Under the pieces are notes generated by a model, which saw only the letters and a list, made by a program, of their open reading frames with translations, was not told where the DNA came from and searched no databases. From the NCBI RefSeq assembly GCF_007981265.1, contig NZ_CP034363.1, forward strand, positions 1,736,001-1,800,000: a stretch of DNA of 64,000 nt, given 5' to 3'. The stretch is from Pantoea sp. CCBC3-3-1 (lineage in GTDB: Bacteria > Pseudomonadota > Gammaproteobacteria > Enterobacterales > Enterobacteriaceae). A program made the translations under genes and the position numbers. Shown one piece after another: positions 37,669 to 48,715 of this stretch; within the stretch, counting starts at the first letter, position 1; each line of letters opens with the position of its first letter.

Positions 37669-38622
37669 ATGTATACGAAGATTATCGGTACGGGTAGCTA
37701 TTTGCCCGAACAGGTGCGGACTAATGCCGATCTGGAAAAAATGGTAGATACATCGGACGAGTGGATTGTCACGCGAACCGGTATTCGTGAACGTCGGATA
37801 GCCGCAGCAGACGAAACCGTCGCGACGATGGGCTTCCACGCGGCTGAACGTGCGCTGGAAATGGCCGGTATCGACAAGAACGATATCGGTTTGATCGTGG
37901 TTGCCACCACCTCCTCCAGTCATGCTTTCCCAAGTTCAGCCTGCATGATCCAGCAGATGCTGGGTATTGATGATGCCGCATCCTTTGATCTGGCAGCGGC
38001 ATGCGCAGGCTTTACTTATGCCCTGAGCGTGGCCGATCAGTACATCAAAAACGGCGCAGTAAAAAACGCGCTGGTGATCGGTGCTGACGTGCTGGCGCGT
38101 ATGCTTGATCCAAACGATCGCGGCACGATCATTCTGTTTGGCGACGGCGCAGGTGCGGTGGTGCTGGGTGCCAGCGAAGAACAGGGCATCATTTCGACCC
38201 ATCTGCATGCTGATGGCCGCTACGGTCAGCTGTTGACGCTGGCGAATCAGGATCGTGAGCACCAGGAGCAGCCTTCTTACGTCACCATGGCGGGCAACGA
38301 AGTGTTTAAGGTTGCCGTAACCGAGCTGGCGCACATCGTAGAAGAGACGCTGAAGGCAAATAATCTTGAGCGTGAAGCCATCGACTGGCTGGTACCGCAT
38401 CAGGCTAACCTGCGTATTATCAACGCCACCGCGCGCAAGCTGGGCATGGAGATGGATAAAGTGGTTGTGACGCTGGATCGGCACGGCAACACCTCTGCCG
38501 CTTCCGTTCCGACCGCGCTGGATGAAGCCGTACGCGATGGCCGTATTAAGCCAGGTCAGCTGGTGCTGCTTGAAGCCTTTGGTGGCGGTTTCACCTGGGG
38601 CTCGGCGCTGGTTCGTTTTTGA
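37669..38622 (+). CDS. fabH: Beta-ketoacyl-ACP synthase III
   Basis: 317-residue condensing enzyme that starts fatty acid synthesis from acetyl-CoA and malonyl-ACP. The catalytic triad is visible: Cys112 in [10 protein letters not shown], His244 in [10 protein letters not shown] and Asn274 in [10 protein letters not shown]. Length equals E. coli FabH. It sits between plsX and fabD in the conserved cluster. Confidence 0.98.
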   Translation: MYTKIIGTGSYLPEQVRTNADLEKMVDTSDEWIVTRTGIRERRIAAADETVATMGFHAAERALEMAGIDKNDIGLIVVATTSSSHAFPSSACMIQQMLGIDDAASFDLAAACAGFTYALSVADQYIKNGAVKNALVIGADVLARMLDPNDRGTIILFGDGAGAVVLGASEEQGIISTHLHADGRYGQLLTLANQDREHQEQPSYVTMAGNEVFKVAVTELAHIVEETLKANNLEREAIDWLVPHQANLRIINATARKLGMEMDKVVVTLDRHGNTSAASVPTALDEAVRDGRIKPGQLVLLEAFGGGFTWGSALVRF

Positions 38623-38638
38623 TTAACAGGATATAACA

Positions 38639-39562
38639 ATGACGCAATTTGCAATGGTTTTCCCGGGACAGGGATCGCAGACGGTTGGCATGCTGGCTAA
38701 CCTGGCAGCTGAAAATCCGCTGGTGGAAAAAACTTTCCGTGAAGCTTCCGATGCGCTGGGTTACGACCTTTGGGCACTGGTGCAGCAGGGGCCGGTTGAA
38801 GAATTGAACAAAACCTGGCAAACTCAGCCCGCGCTGCTGGCCGCATCTGTTGCTATTTTCCGCGTTTGGCAGGAAAAAGGCGGATTGACGCCTGCAATGC
38901 TGGCAGGACACAGCCTGGGCGAGTATAGTGCGCTGGTTTGCGCGGGCGTGATCGACTTTAGTGATGCGATCAAGCTGGTAGAACTGCGTGGCAAACTGAT
39001 GCAGGAAGCGGTGCCGGAAGGCACAGGCGCAATGCAGGCGATTATCGGCCTGGATGATGCAGCCATTGCTAAAGCTTGTGAGGAAGCGGCTCAGGGACAA
39101 GTTGTCTCCCCGGTCAACTTCAACTCACCCGGTCAGGTTGTTATCGCCGGAAATAAAGAAGCGGTAGAGCGTGCGGGGGCAGCCTGTAAGGCCGCCGGTG
39201 CTAAACGCGCTCTGCCACTGCCCGTTAGCGTGCCGTCACACTGCGCGCTGATGAAGCCGGCAGCCGACAAACTGGCTGTTGCGCTGGAAAAGTTAACCTT
39301 CAACGCCCCGGTCATTCCGGTGATTAACAACGTTGATGTGAAATGTGAGACCTCAGCAGAGGCGATTCGCAGCGCGCTGGTTCGCCAGCTGTACAGCCCG
39401 GTCCGCTGGACCGAATGCGTCGAGTTTATGGCGCAGCAGGGTGTGACGTCGCTGCTGGAAGCTGGGCCTGGCAAAGTACTGACCGGCCTGACAAAACGTA
39501 TTGTTGATACGCTGACTGCGGCGCCGGTTAACGATCCGGAAAGCCTGGCAGCTGCGCTTTAA
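38639..39562 (+). CDS. fabD: Malonyl-CoA-ACP transacylase
   Basis: 307-residue transferase that loads malonate on ACP. It shows FPGQGSQ at residues 8-14, nucleophile Ser92 in AGHSLGEYSALV, and the active-site histidine in VPSHCALM (about 201). It starts 16 bases after fabH and is followed by fabG. Confidence 0.98.
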   Translation: MTQFAMVFPGQGSQTVGMLANLAAENPLVEKTFREASDALGYDLWALVQQGPVEELNKTWQTQPALLAASVAIFRVWQEKGGLTPAMLAGHSLGEYSALVCAGVIDFSDAIKLVELRGKLMQEAVPEGTGAMQAIIGLDDAAIAKACEEAAQGQVVSPVNFNSPGQVVIAGNKEAVERAGAACKAAGAKRALPLPVSVPSHCALMKPAADKLAVALEKLTFNAPVIPVINNVDVKCETSAEAIRSALVRQLYSPVRWTECVEFMAQQGVTSLLEAGPGKVLTGLTKRIVDTLTAAPVNDPESLAAAL

Positions 39563-39581
39563 CAATCAGACGAGGATGAGC

Positions 39582-40316
39582 ATGAGCTTCGAAGGAAAAA
39601 TCGCGCTGGTTACCGGTGCAAGTCGCGGCATTGGCCGTGCTATCGCGGAAACGCTGGTAGCACGCGGCGCGAAAGTGGTAGGTACAGCGACCAGCCAGAG
39701 CGGCGCAGATGCTATCAGCGCTTACCTGGGCAGCAATGGCAAAGGCCTGCTGCTGAATGTAACCGACAGCGCCTCTATTGAGAATGTGTTGGCTACTATT
39801 CGTGCTGAATTTGGCGAACCAGACATTTTAGTCAATAATGCTGGCATCACGCGTGATAATCTTCTGATGCGTATGAAAGACGATGAGTGGCAGGATATCC
39901 TGGACACGAATCTGACTTCCGTATTCCGCCTGTCAAAAGCGGTAATGCGAGCTATGATGAAGAAGCGCGTGGGCCGAATTATTACCATCGGTTCTGTTGT
40001 AGGAACCATGGGTAATGCGGGTCAGGCAAACTACGCTGCAGCAAAAGCGGGTTTGATCGGCTTTAGCAAGTCACTGGCACGAGAAATCGCGTCACGTGGT
40101 ATTACCGTTAACGTTGTGGCACCTGGTTTCATTGAAACCGACATGACGCGTGCACTGACTGAAGATCAGCGTGCGGGCATTCTGGCGGAAGTGCCAGCGG
40201 GTCGCCTTGGCGACGCGCAGGAAATCGCCAATGCCGTTGCATTTTTAGCCTCTGACGAGGCGGCGTACATCACTGGTGAAACGCTGCACGTCAATGGCGG
40301 AATGTACATGGTCTGA
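39582..40316 (+). CDS. fabG: 3-oxoacyl-ACP reductase
   Basis: 244-residue NADPH-dependent short-chain dehydrogenase. Cofactor loop [10 protein letters not shown] (11-20), NNAG (about 86-89), catalytic Ser138, Tyr151 and Lys155 (YAAAK). I chose the second ATG at 39582 because the GAGG site is six bases upstream of it, whereas it abuts the first ATG at 39576. Length then equals E. coli FabG. Confidence 0.97.
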   Translation: MSFEGKIALVTGASRGIGRAIAETLVARGAKVVGTATSQSGADAISAYLGSNGKGLLLNVTDSASIENVLATIRAEFGEPDILVNNAGITRDNLLMRMKDDEWQDILDTNLTSVFRLSKAVMRAMMKKRVGRIITIGSVVGTMGNAGQANYAAAKAGLIGFSKSLAREIASRGITVNVVAPGFIETDMTRALTEDQRAGILAEVPAGRLGDAQEIANAVAFLASDEAAYITGETLHVNGGMYMV

Positions 40317-40470
40317 TAATCACGAAAATTATTTGCGTTATTTGCGGGAAAAGCCGCAAAATAGCGTAAATTCGTGGTTTGACCAGCCGGGATTTAGTTG
40401 CATCTTTTTCAACATTTTATACACTACGAAAACCATCGCGAAAGCGAGTTTTGATAGGAAATTTAATAGT

Positions 40471-40707
40471 ATGAGCACTATCGAAGAACGCGTTAAGAAA
40501 ATCATTGGCGAGCAGCTTGGCGTTAAGCAGGAAGAAGTCGTTAACACTGCTTCTTTTGTAGAAGATCTGGGCGCTGATTCTCTTGATACCGTTGAGCTGG
40601 TAATGGCTCTGGAAGAAGAGTTTGATACCGAGATTCCGGACGAAGAAGCTGAGAAAATCACTACTGTTCAGGCTGCTATTGATTACATCAATGGTCACCA
40701 GGCATAA
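40471..40707 (+). CDS. acpP: Acyl carrier protein
   Basis: 78-residue ACP, the carrier of growing acyl chains. Ser37 in [18 protein letters not shown] receives the phosphopantetheine arm. The sequence is almost identical to E. coli AcpP. The 154 bp upstream of the ATG probably hold a separate acpP promoter, as in E. coli; a longer in-frame reading into this gap is rejected. It is followed by a terminator and then fabF. Confidence 0.98.
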   Translation: MSTIEERVKKIIGEQLGVKQEEVVNTASFVEDLGADSLDTVELVMALEEEFDTEIPDEEAEKITTVQAAIDYINGHQA

Positions 40708-40718
40708 GTGAGCATCTC

Positions 40719-40747
40719 CAGGCGGTCACTCGACCGCCTGAGTTTTA
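40719..40747 (+). terminator. Terminator after acpP
   Basis: A 9-bp perfect stem CAGGCGGTC/GACCGCCTG with an ACTC loop is followed by AGTTTTAT. It may partially separate acpP from fabF expression. Confidence 0.8.
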
Positions 40748-40795
40748 TCTGTACGTCCCACTGAGTATCCTAATTTCCCTCCCTGGAGGACGAAC

Positions 40796-42037
40796 GTGTC
40801 TAAGCGTCGTGTAGTTGTGACCGGTCTTGGCATGTTGTCTCCTGTCGGCAATACCGTAGAGTCTACCTGGAATGCTCTTGTTGCCGGTCAGAGTGGCATC
40901 AGCCTGATCGACCATTTTGAAACTAGTGCCTACGCAACGCGTTTTGCTGGCTTAGTAAAGGATTTTAACTGTGAGGAGTACATCTCGCGTAAAGATCAAC
41001 GCAAGATGGATGCCTTTATTCAATATGGAGTTGTCGCTGGCATTCAGGCCATGCAGGATTCTGGTCTGGTCATTACTGACGAGAATGCCGATCGCATCGG
41101 TGCCGCTATCGGTTCTGGTATTGGTGGTCTCGGTCTGATCGAAGAAAACCACGCTTCGCTGGTCAACGGCGGCCCGCGTAAAATCAGTCCTTTCTTCGTT
41201 CCTTCCACGATTGTGAACATGATTGCCGGTCATCTGACTATCATGTACGGCATGAAAGGCCCGAGTATTGCCATCTCCACGGCGTGTACTACTGGTGTGC
41301 ACAATATTGGTCAGGCTGCGCGTATCATCGCTTATAACGATGCAGATGTTATGCTGGCAGGCGGTGCCGAAAAAGGCAGTACGCCATTGGGCATGGGCGG
41401 TTTCGGGGCAGCGCGTGCGCTTTCCACCCGTAATGACGATCCGCAGGCGGCAAGCCGCCCGTGGGACAAAGACCGCGACGGCTTCGTGCTGGGCGACGGT
41501 GCGGGTATTGTCGTGCTGGAAGAATACGAGCACGCCAAAAAACGCGGCGCGAAAATTTATGCAGAACTGGTGGGCTTTGGCATGAGCAGCGATGCTTACC
41601 ATATGACCTCCCCACCAGAAAATGGCGCAGGCGCGGCGCTGGCAATGGTTAACGCATTAAAAGATGCGCAGCTCTCGCCAGAGCAAATCGGCTATATCAA
41701 CGCTCACGGCACGTCTACGCCGGCCGGTGATAAAGCGGAAGCTCAGGCGGTTAAATCCGTCTTTGGTGCCAGTGCAGCCAGCGTAATGGTTAGCTCAACC
41801 AAATCCATGACCGGTCACCTGTTAGGTGCGGCAGGCGCTGTAGAATCTATCTACTCGATCCTGGCGCTACGCAATCAGGTTATCCCGCCAACCATCAACC
41901 TGGATAATCCGGATGAAGGTTGCGATTTGGATTTTGTGCCTCACACAGCACGTCAGGTAAAAGGCCTGGAGTATGCGTTATGCAACTCCTTTGGTTTTGG
42001 CGGAACCAATGGTTCATTGATTTTCCGCAAAATTTAA
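40796..42037 (+). CDS. fabF: Beta-ketoacyl-ACP synthase II
   Basis: 413-residue elongating condensing enzyme, important for temperature control of membrane unsaturation. Cys164 in [11 protein letters not shown] and the two histidines in [11 protein letters not shown] and [10 protein letters not shown] are intact. The start codon is GTG with GGAGGA eight bases upstream. It is followed by a strong terminator before pabC. Confidence 0.97.
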   Translation: MSKRRVVVTGLGMLSPVGNTVESTWNALVAGQSGISLIDHFETSAYATRFAGLVKDFNCEEYISRKDQRKMDAFIQYGVVAGIQAMQDSGLVITDENADRIGAAIGSGIGGLGLIEENHASLVNGGPRKISPFFVPSTIVNMIAGHLTIMYGMKGPSIAISTACTTGVHNIGQAARIIAYNDADVMLAGGAEKGSTPLGMGGFGAARALSTRNDDPQAASRPWDKDRDGFVLGDGAGIVVLEEYEHAKKRGAKIYAELVGFGMSSDAYHMTSPPENGAGAALAMVNALKDAQLSPEQIGYINAHGTSTPAGDKAEAQAVKSVFGASAASVMVSSTKSMTGHLLGAAGAVESIYSILALRNQVIPPTINLDNPDEGCDLDFVPHTARQVKGLEYALCNSFGFGGTNGSLIFRKI

Positions 42038-42054
42038 CCTTTATCTGCCTTGAG

Positions 42055-42084
42055 AGGCCCGCAATTGCGGGCCTTTTTCGTTTT
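42055..42084 (+). terminator. Intrinsic terminator after fabF
   Basis: The perfect palindrome AGGCCCGC-AATT-GCGGGCCT is followed by TTTTCGTTTT. It closes the fatty acid synthesis cluster. Confidence 0.9.
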
Positions 42085-42197
42085 AAAATCGTGCTGCAAA
42101 CTTCATCTCAGGTGAAACTTTCTGTGGCAGGGATGAATCAGGCGTAGTTAGCGGTTAATCTTTACCGTGAGACGGCAGTCGCTCAGGAGGGACGGTG

Positions 42198-43010
42198 ATG
42201 TTAATCAATGGTCGGGCAGTTGAGAATATTGCGGCAAGCGACCGCGCCGTCCAGTTTGGCGATGGCTGTTTTACCACCGGTCGCCTCTGGCAGGGCGAAG
42301 TCGTGATGCTTGAAGCGCATCTAAAACGTCTTCGCGAAGCCTGCCATCGTTTGTTCATTCACCATGTCGACTGGGAAGCGTTGCGAGAAGAAATGATGAT
42401 GGCCGCCGCAACACGCGATGAAGGCGTTATTAAAGTTATCCTGTCGCGTGGATCCGGCGGGCGCGGTTATAGCGCCCGCGGCTGCGAGCAGCCAACCCGC
42501 ATCGTTTCGCTTTCCGCTTATCCGGCCCGCTATCATCAGCTGCGTCAAACCGGCGCAAAGCTGGCGTTGAGCACGATACGGCTGGGACGCAATCCTCTGC
42601 TTGCAGGGATTAAGCATCTTAACCGCCTTGAGCAGGTGCTGATCCGTACAGAGCTTGAGCAGACTGGTGCCGACGAAGCGCTGGTGCTTGACACTGAAGG
42701 TCAGCTGGTGGAATGCTGTGCGGCGAATTTATTCTGGCGCAGCGGAAAGCAGGTATTCACTCCCATCCTGAGCGATTCTGGGGTTAATGGCATTCAGCGT
42801 CAGTGGGTCATCGCCAGACTGAAGCAACTGGGCAACGCTGTGGCTGAAGTCAGAATGCCACCGGACGTGCTCACGGAAGCAGATGAAGTGCTGATAACTA
42901 ACGCACTTATGCCGATCTTGCCGGTAAGTCAGATTGAAAACCGGTTTTACCGTAACAGAGAGTTGTTTTACCAGCTTTGCAAGCAAGACGATTTACAGGG
43001 AACTTTATGA
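42198..43010 (+). CDS. pabC: Aminodeoxychorismate lyase
   Basis: 270-residue PLP enzyme (class IV aminotransferase fold) that converts 4-amino-4-deoxychorismate to p-aminobenzoate for folate. The PLP lysine is in [12 protein letters not shown] (about residue 140) and [10 protein letters not shown] is the conserved cofactor-phosphate segment. ATG at 42198 is preferred to the adjacent GTG because AGGAGG is seven bases upstream. The stop overlaps the mltG start (ATGA). Confidence 0.95.
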   Translation: MLINGRAVENIAASDRAVQFGDGCFTTGRLWQGEVVMLEAHLKRLREACHRLFIHHVDWEALREEMMMAAATRDEGVIKVILSRGSGGRGYSARGCEQPTRIVSLSAYPARYHQLRQTGAKLALSTIRLGRNPLLAGIKHLNRLEQVLIRTELEQTGADEALVLDTEGQLVECCAANLFWRSGKQVFTPILSDSGVNGIQRQWVIARLKQLGNAVAEVRMPPDVLTEADEVLITNALMPILPVSQIENRFYRNRELFYQLCKQDDLQGTL

Positions 43011-44026
43011 GAGCAAAACGCAAACTTCTGGTCGGGATTATCGTCCTTGTTATAGCAGGCCTCGCTTACAGCTACTGGCAGATCGGGCAGTTTGCCAGCC
43101 AGAAGCTGACGGTCGAAAAGGAAACGATATTTACGCTCCCGGCAGGCTCGGGGCGAGTTGTACTGGAAGCTGAACTCAATCAGCAAAAGATTGTTCCTGA
43201 CAGCATCTGGTTCGGTTGGTTGCTTAAGCTTGAACCCGAACTGGCGAAATTTAAAGCGGGAACCTATCGCTTTAATCCAGGCATGACGGTTCGTCAGATG
43301 CTCGCGCTGCTGGCCAGCGGTAAAGAAGCGCAGTTTCCGGTTCGCTTTGTGGAAGGGACTAAAATGCAGGAGTGGCTTGCCCAGCTTCGGGCCGCGCCCT
43401 ATATCAAGCACACTCTGCCAGACGATAAGCTGACAACGGTCGCCGACACGCTAAAAATAGCCCCGCAGGATGTTGAAGGCTGGTTTTATCCTGACACCTA
43501 TTCCTATACGGCTAACACCACAGATGTGGCAATCCTGAAGCGTGCCCACGAGCAGATGGAAAAAACCGTCGACCGGCTTTGGCAGAGCAAAAAAGACGGG
43601 CTGCCCTATCGCGATAAAAATGATTTGCTGACCATGGCATCCATTGTGGAAAAAGAAACGGCACTCAGCGAAGAGCGCAGTAAGGTGGCTTCGGTATTTA
43701 TTAATCGCCTGCGGTTGGGCATGCGGCTGCAAACCGATCCGACGGTGATTTATGGCATAGGCGACAGCTATAAAGGCACGCTGACCCGTAAAGATCTGGA
43801 AACGCCGACGGCTTACAATACCTATGTTATTGCCGGCATGCCGCCAGGCCCGATTGCGATGCCGGGCAAAGCCTCCCTGGAAGCGGCCGCCAATCCACTG
43901 AAAACCGACTTCCTCTATTTTGTGGCGGACGGCAAAGGCGGTCACACTTTTACCACCAATCTTGCCAGCCATAATCGGGCAGTGCAGGCGTGGCGTCTGG
44001 CGGTCAAGGAAAAAAATGAACGGTAA
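43007..44026 (+). CDS. mltG: Endolytic murein transglycosylase MltG (YceG)
   Basis: 339-residue inner-membrane lytic transglycosylase that cleaves nascent glycan strands and is proposed to terminate polymerisation. One N-terminal transmembrane helix ([18 protein letters not shown]) is followed by a LysM-like domain and the YceG catalytic domain. The catalytic glutamate is in [12 protein letters not shown] (about residue 218); [17 protein letters not shown] is conserved. It overlaps pabC by four bases and tmk by eleven. Confidence 0.95.
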   Translation: MRAKRKLLVGIIVLVIAGLAYSYWQIGQFASQKLTVEKETIFTLPAGSGRVVLEAELNQQKIVPDSIWFGWLLKLEPELAKFKAGTYRFNPGMTVRQMLALLASGKEAQFPVRFVEGTKMQEWLAQLRAAPYIKHTLPDDKLTTVADTLKIAPQDVEGWFYPDTYSYTANTTDVAILKRAHEQMEKTVDRLWQSKKDGLPYRDKNDLLTMASIVEKETALSEERSKVASVFINRLRLGMRLQTDPTVIYGIGDSYKGTLTRKDLETPTAYNTYVIAGMPPGPIAMPGKASLEAAANPLKTDFLYFVADGKGGHTFTTNLASHNRAVQAWRLAVKEKNER

Positions 44027-44648
44027 ATTTATTGTTATTGAAGGGCTGGAAGGCGCGGGGAAGACCACCGCACGGGATGTCATCGTCGCGACGCTTAAGC
44101 AGCAGGGCATCAGTGACATTGTCTTCACCCGGGAACCCGGCGGTACGCCGCTGGCCGAGAAGTTGCGCGATCTTATTAAGCAGGGTATTGCAGGCGAGCG
44201 GGTAACCGATCAGGCTGAACTACTCATGCTCTACGCTGCACGTGTTCAGCTGGTGGAGAATGTCATTAAGCCAGCGCTGGCGCGTGGCGCATGGGTGGTG
44301 GGCGATCGTCACGATCTCTCTTCCCAGGCGTATCAGGGCGGCGGACGCGGGATGGATACGGCGCTGATGAGCCAGTTAAAACGCAGCGTGCTCGGTGAGT
44401 TTGCACCTGATATGACGCTTTATCTGGACGTCACGCCCGAAATTGGTTTGCAGCGCGCCAGAGCTCGCGGCGAGCTGGATCGCATTGAGCAGGAATCACT
44501 GAATTTTTTCACCCGCACCCGCGAGCGCTATCTGGCATTGGCCGCCAGCGACAGCCGAATTAAAACCGTTGATGCAACGAAAACGCTCGATGGGGTTTCA
44601 CAGGCGATCCGCCAGACGTTAACGCAGTGGCTTCAGGAACAGCAATGA
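44016..44648 (+). CDS. tmk: Thymidylate kinase
   Basis: 210-residue dTMP kinase giving dTDP for DNA synthesis. P-loop GLEGAGKTT at residues 10-18, the [16 protein letters not shown] segment, DR(H/Y) motif [17 protein letters not shown] and the LID region [11 protein letters not shown] are visible. It overlaps mltG at its start and holB at its end (ATGA). Confidence 0.97.
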   Translation: MNGKFIVIEGLEGAGKTTARDVIVATLKQQGISDIVFTREPGGTPLAEKLRDLIKQGIAGERVTDQAELLMLYAARVQLVENVIKPALARGAWVVGDRHDLSSQAYQGGGRGMDTALMSQLKRSVLGEFAPDMTLYLDVTPEIGLQRARARGELDRIEQESLNFFTRTRERYLALAASDSRIKTVDATKTLDGVSQAIRQTLTQWLQEQQ

Positions 44649-45643
44649 TCTGGTATCCGTGGCTAAATCAGCCTTACCGTCAAATTATTGCTCAGCATCA
44701 GAACGGCCGGCCGCATCATGCTTTACTGCTTCAGGCGCTGCCGGGTATGGGAGATGCCTCGCTGGTATGGGGCATTAGCCGCTGGCTGATGTGCCAGCGG
44801 CGTTCCGGGCTGAAAAGCTGCGGTGAGTGCCATGCCTGCCAGCTAATGCAGGCTCACACCCATCCTGACTGGTATGAACTCAGCGCCGAAAAGGGCAAAA
44901 GCTCGCTGGGTATTGACGCGGTGCGCAGCGTAACCGAAAAGCTTTATCACCATGCTCAACAGGGCGGGGCGAAAGTCGTCTGGGTGCCGGATGCATCGCA
45001 GCTCACCGAGGCCGCAGCCAACGCGTTGCTAAAGACGTTAGAAGAGCCGCCCAAAAATACCTGGTTTCTGCTGTGCTGTCAGCAACCGGGCAGTTTGCTG
45101 GCCACGCTGCGCAGCCGCTGCCTCACTCTTCATCTTGCTGCGCCAGATGAAGGCCAGAGCCTGAACTGGCTACAAAAGCAGACGCCTGCGCCACAAAGTG
45201 ATGCGCTCGCCGCTTTACGGTTGAGCGGCGGTGCACCCGCAGCGGCAGAACAGCTGCTGGGAGAGAAGAACTGGGCAGCGCGTCAGGCGCTGTGTCAGGC
45301 ACTGCCGAAGGCGCTGAATGGCGATATGCTATCCTTGCAGCCCGTATTGAATCAGGATGATGCAGTACGCCGTATTGGCTGGCTGTGTGCGCTGCTGGTG
45401 GATGCGCTTAAATGGCAACAGGGCGGCGGACGCTTTATTGCCAACGTCGACCAGCAAACACTGGTTGCGGGTATCGCTCAGCTGCTGCCCGGAAGCGCAA
45501 TGGATGCCAGCGTGCGGCAGTGGATGATCTGTCGCGATCGCCTGCTGAATGTACCAGCCGTTAACCGTGAATTATTATTGACCGACCAGCTACTGGCATG
45601 GGAGCAAATGCTGCATGCCACTACAGCGGGTTTACCGAACTAG
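44645..45643 (+). CDS. holB: DNA polymerase III subunit delta'
   Basis: 332-residue clamp-loader subunit. N-terminal AAA+-like domain with [11 protein letters not shown] in place of a functional P-loop, a zinc module with four cysteines ([17 protein letters not shown], about residues 50-66) and the conserved [18 protein letters not shown] with LRSRC (about 123-160). The ATG at 44645 gives a four-base overlap with tmk. ycfH follows after nine bases. Confidence 0.95.
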   Translation: MIWYPWLNQPYRQIIAQHQNGRPHHALLLQALPGMGDASLVWGISRWLMCQRRSGLKSCGECHACQLMQAHTHPDWYELSAEKGKSSLGIDAVRSVTEKLYHHAQQGGAKVVWVPDASQLTEAAANALLKTLEEPPKNTWFLLCCQQPGSLLATLRSRCLTLHLAAPDEGQSLNWLQKQTPAPQSDALAALRLSGGAPAAAEQLLGEKNWAARQALCQALPKALNGDMLSLQPVLNQDDAVRRIGWLCALLVDALKWQQGGGRFIANVDQQTLVAGIAQLLPGSAMDASVRQWMICRDRLLNVPAVNRELLLTDQLLAWEQMLHATTAGLPN

Positions 45644-45652
45644 AGAGTTATT

Positions 45653-46447
45653 ATGTTTTTAGTGGATTCGCACTGCCATCTTGATGGCCTGGATTATGAA
45701 AAGCTTCATCAGGACGTCGACGATGTGTTGGCCAAGGCCGCGGCACGCGACGTAAAATTTATGCTGGCCGTGGCGACGACCTTACCGGGTTATAAAGCGA
45801 TGACTCAGCTGATTGGCGACCGTCCCAACGTTGCTTACTCCTGCGGCGTTCATCCCCTGAATCAGAATGAGCCTTACGACTTTGCCGAGCTGCGTCAGCT
45901 GGCGGCTGACGAGCGGGTAATCGCGATGGGCGAAACCGGACTTGATTACTACTATCAGCAGGATACCAAAGCCCAGCAGCAGGCTTCCTTTCGGGAACAT
46001 ATCCGTATCGGCCGGGATCTGAACAAGCCGGTGATTGTTCACACGCGTGATGCACGAGAAGACACGCTGGCGATCCTGAAAGAAGAGAAGGTTGAAGGCT
46101 GTGGCGGCGTCCTGCACTGTTTTACTGAAGATCGCGACACCGCTGAAAAGCTGCTGGATATGGGCTTCTATATCTCTTTCTCTGGCATCGTCACTTTCCG
46201 TAATGCAGAGACAATCCGTGAAGCGGCTCGCTACATTCCGCTGGACAGAATCCTGGTTGAGACAGATTCTCCTTATCTTGCCCCGGTTCCGTATCGCGGC
46301 AAAGAGAATCAGCCAGCCTATACGCGTGACGTGGCGGAATATATGGCCGTATTAAAAAACGTGAGCCTTGAGGTGCTGGCGCAGGCCACTACTGAGAATT
46401 TCTCTCGCTTATTCCATGTGCCGCCATCTCGCCTGACGGACAATTAA
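45653..46447 (+). CDS. ycfH: TatD-family metal-dependent hydrolase YcfH
   Basis: 264-residue TIM-barrel hydrolase of the TatD DNase family. Metal-binding residues: DSHCHLD at residues 5-11, GETGLDYYY (Glu near 91), [17 protein letters not shown] and ETDSPYLAP. Members act as 3'-5' exonucleases or deacylases; the substrate of YcfH is not certain. It is the last gene of the pabC-mltG-tmk-holB-ycfH run and is followed by a terminator. Confidence 0.95.
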   Translation: MFLVDSHCHLDGLDYEKLHQDVDDVLAKAAARDVKFMLAVATTLPGYKAMTQLIGDRPNVAYSCGVHPLNQNEPYDFAELRQLAADERVIAMGETGLDYYYQQDTKAQQQASFREHIRIGRDLNKPVIVHTRDAREDTLAILKEEKVEGCGGVLHCFTEDRDTAEKLLDMGFYISFSGIVTFRNAETIREAARYIPLDRILVETDSPYLAPVPYRGKENQPAYTRDVAEYMAVLKNVSLEVLAQATTENFSRLFHVPPSRLTDN

Positions 46448-46487
46448 TTTATTTTATTGCTCGTAATTAAAATGTGAAAAGTGTAAC

Positions 46488-46522
46488 GCCGCATCGCTCT
46501 TGCCGGGCCATGCGGCTTTTTT
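46488..46522 (+). terminator. Intrinsic terminator after ycfH
   Basis: A 7-bp stem GCCGCAT/ATGCGGC with a pyrimidine-rich loop is followed by six T. It isolates ptsG from the upstream operon. Confidence 0.82.
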
Positions 46523-46582
46523 ATGGGCAAAAACTGGCAATTGCGCGCGAAATAAACTACACAGCAGGCGGTTGTTGAACGA

Positions 46583-46601
46583 AACGTGATAGCCATCAAA
46601 C
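46583..46601 (+). promoter_or_regulatory. CRP site of ptsG
   Basis: CGTGA-N6-TCAAA within AACGTGATAGCCATCAAAC, a sequence nearly identical to the promoter-proximal CRP site of E. coli ptsG. The following AATTATTTTACAG stretch also resembles the E. coli promoter. It predicts cAMP-CRP activation. Confidence 0.7.
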
Positions 46602-46710
46602 TAATTTTACCCGAATTATTTTACAGTCCGTAATAAATACCGAGGGCGTTAATCGCTCCATTCATAGCGGGTCCTCCCCCGTTATCGCGCGAACCAGCGC
46701 GTAATAAAAA

Positions 46711-46730
46711 GCACTCATACTCAGGAGTTT
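46711..46730 (+). promoter_or_regulatory. SgrS pairing site at the ptsG ribosome-binding site
   Basis: CATACTCAGGAG, immediately before the ptsG ATG, is identical to the E. coli segment that pairs with the sugar-phosphate stress sRNA SgrS, and overlaps the Shine-Dalgarno. It implies a similar SgrS control here; the sRNA gene is not in this window. Confidence 0.65.
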
Positions 46731-46736
46731 CACACT

Positions 46737-48170
46737 ATGTTCAAAAATGCATTTGCAAACCTGCAAAAGGTCGGTAAATCGCTGATGCTGCCGGTGTCGG
46801 TTCTGCCGATAGCCGGTATTCTGCTTGGCGTAGGTTCAGCCAACTTCAGCTGGCTGCCCGCAGTTGTCTCGCATGTTATGGCTGAAGCAGGGGGATCGGT
46901 ATTCGCCAATATGCCGCTGATCTTCGCAATTGGCGTGGCGTTAGGCTTTACCAACAACGACGGTGTCTCGGCACTGGCCGCGGTTGTCGCTTATGGCATT
47001 ATGGTGAAAACCATGGCGGTGGTCGCACCATTAGTGATTCATCTGCCTGCTGAAGAGATTGTGGCACGCCATCTGGCCGATACCGGCGTGCTCGGGGGGA
47101 TTATTGCCGGTTCGATTGCCGCCTATATGTTCAACCGTTTTTATCGTATCAAGCTGCCTGAATATCTCGGCTTCTTTGCCGGCAAACGCTTTGTACCGAT
47201 TATTTCCGGTTTTACCGCTATTTTTGTCGGGGTGGTACTCTCCTTTATCTGGCCTCCGGTGGGTTCCGCGATTCAGGAGTTCTCACAGTGGGCTGCCTAT
47301 CAGAACCCGGTGGTGGCCTTTGGTATTTACGGTCTGGTAGAGCGTTCGCTGGTGCCGTTCGGCCTGCACCATATCTGGAACGTTCCTTTCCAGATGCAGA
47401 TTGGTGAATTTACCAACGCAGCCGGTCAGGTCTTCCATGGTGATATCCCTCGCTACATGGCGGGTGACCCAACTGCCGGTAAACTTTCTGGCGGCTTCCT
47501 GTTCAAAATGTACGGTCTGCCTGCTGCGGCAATTGCTATCTGGCATTCCGCTAAGCCAGAAAACCGTGCGAAAGTGGGCGGGATCATGATCTCTGCCGCG
47601 CTGACCTCATTCCTGACCGGTATCACCGAACCGATTGAGTTCTCATTCATGTTCGTGGCACCTATCCTGTATGTGATCCACGCAATTCTGGCAGGCCTGG
47701 CGTTCCCAATTTGTATCCTGCTCGGCATGCGTGACGGTACCAGCTTCTCACACGGTCTGATCGACTTTGTGGTACTGAGCGGCAACAGCAGCAAAATCTG
47801 GCTGTTCCCCATCATCGGTATTATTTACGGTCTGGTTTACTACACCATTTTCCGCGTAGTGATCGCCCGCTTTAACCTGAAAACGCCAGGCCGCGAGGAT
47901 GCGACTACTGAACAAACCGCAGGTGCCTCCAGCGAAATGGCGGCCAATCTGGTAGCGGCTTTTGGGGGTAAAGAGAACATTACTAACCTTGATGCCTGTA
48001 TTACTCGTCTGCGCGTTAGCGTCGCCGATGTCTCGAAGGTGGATCAGTCTGGACTGAAAAGACTGGGTGCTGCTGGCGTAGTGGTGGCTGGCTCAGGCGT
48101 TCAGGCTATTTTTGGTACAAAATCCGATAACCTGAAAACCGACATGGATGACTACATCCGTAATTTGTAA
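46737..48170 (+). CDS. ptsG: Glucose-specific PTS enzyme IIBC
   Basis: 477-residue glucose permease, the same length as E. coli. The IIC membrane domain (about residues 1-385, ten hydrophobic segments) contains the sugar-binding motif [14 protein letters not shown]. The linker includes KTPGRED, and the IIB domain carries phosphorylated Cys421 in [13 protein letters not shown]. Enzyme IIA-Glc is encoded elsewhere. Upstream CRP and SgrS sites support glucose and sugar-phosphate control. Confidence 0.98.
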   Translation: MFKNAFANLQKVGKSLMLPVSVLPIAGILLGVGSANFSWLPAVVSHVMAEAGGSVFANMPLIFAIGVALGFTNNDGVSALAAVVAYGIMVKTMAVVAPLVIHLPAEEIVARHLADTGVLGGIIAGSIAAYMFNRFYRIKLPEYLGFFAGKRFVPIISGFTAIFVGVVLSFIWPPVGSAIQEFSQWAAYQNPVVAFGIYGLVERSLVPFGLHHIWNVPFQMQIGEFTNAAGQVFHGDIPRYMAGDPTAGKLSGGFLFKMYGLPAAAIAIWHSAKPENRAKVGGIMISAALTSFLTGITEPIEFSFMFVAPILYVIHAILAGLAFPICILLGMRDGTSFSHGLIDFVVLSGNSSKIWLFPIIGIIYGLVYYTIFRVVIARFNLKTPGREDATTEQTAGASSEMAANLVAAFGGKENITNLDACITRLRVSVADVSKVDQSGLKRLGAAGVVVAGSGVQAIFGTKSDNLKTDMDDYIRNL

Positions 48171-48186
48171 AACGGCGGACATAAAC

Positions 48187-48213
48187 AAGGGGAGCGTAAG
48201 CTCCCCTTTTTTT
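48187..48213 (+). terminator. Intrinsic terminator after ptsG
   Basis: A 9-bp perfect stem AAGGGGAGC/GCTCCCCTT with a GTAA tetraloop is followed by a T-run. Confidence 0.93.
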
Positions 48214-48338
48214 ATGCTAACGGCGGTAAAACCGGCAATACAGGGCGGATTCAGAAAGAAAAATCACGGGAAGGTTGAAAGAAAACAAATATCTCGCTCA
48301 TACTGCCTTAACTCAACGTTGCCCCAGGAAGAGATATC

Positions 48339-48689
48339 ATGGCTGAAGAAACCATTTTCAGTAAAATCATTCGTCGCGAAATCCCGTCTGATATTGTTTA
48401 TCAGGATGAGCTGGTCACCGCCTTTCGCGATATTTCCCCGAAAGCCCCAACCCATATTCTGATCGTGCCTAATATTCTCATCCCTACCACCAATGATGTG
48501 GTCGCGGGTCATGAGGCGGCGCTGGGCCGGATGATCGTTGTTGCGGCAAAAATCGCCAAAGAAGAAGGCTTTGCGGAAGATGGATACCGTCTGATTATGA
48601 ACTGTAATCAGCACGGCGGGCAGGAGGTCTATCATATCCACCTGCATCTGCTGGGCGGTCGTCCGTTAGGGCCAATGCTGGCTGAGTGA
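48339..48689 (+). CDS. hinT: Purine nucleoside phosphoramidase HinT
   Basis: 116-residue HIT-family hydrolase of adenosine phosphoramidates and lysyl-AMP. The histidine triad HIHLHLLGG is near the C-terminus (about residues 99-107). The N-terminal [19 protein letters not shown] and NQHGGQEV are typical. It starts the hinT-ycfL-lpoB-thiK-nagZ-ycfP series found in E. coli. Confidence 0.96.
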   Translation: MAEETIFSKIIRREIPSDIVYQDELVTAFRDISPKAPTHILIVPNILIPTTNDVVAGHEAALGRMIVVAAKIAKEEGFAEDGYRLIMNCNQHGGQEVYHIHLHLLGGRPLGPMLAE

Positions 48690-48715
48690 ATGCGATTCTG
48701 AGACGGACTGACTAT

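Noticed and set aside
40276..40470. N-terminal extension of acpP to an upstream ATG
   Set aside because: ACP is a 78-residue protein with a fixed N-terminus (MSTIEERV); the extension covers the promoter region.
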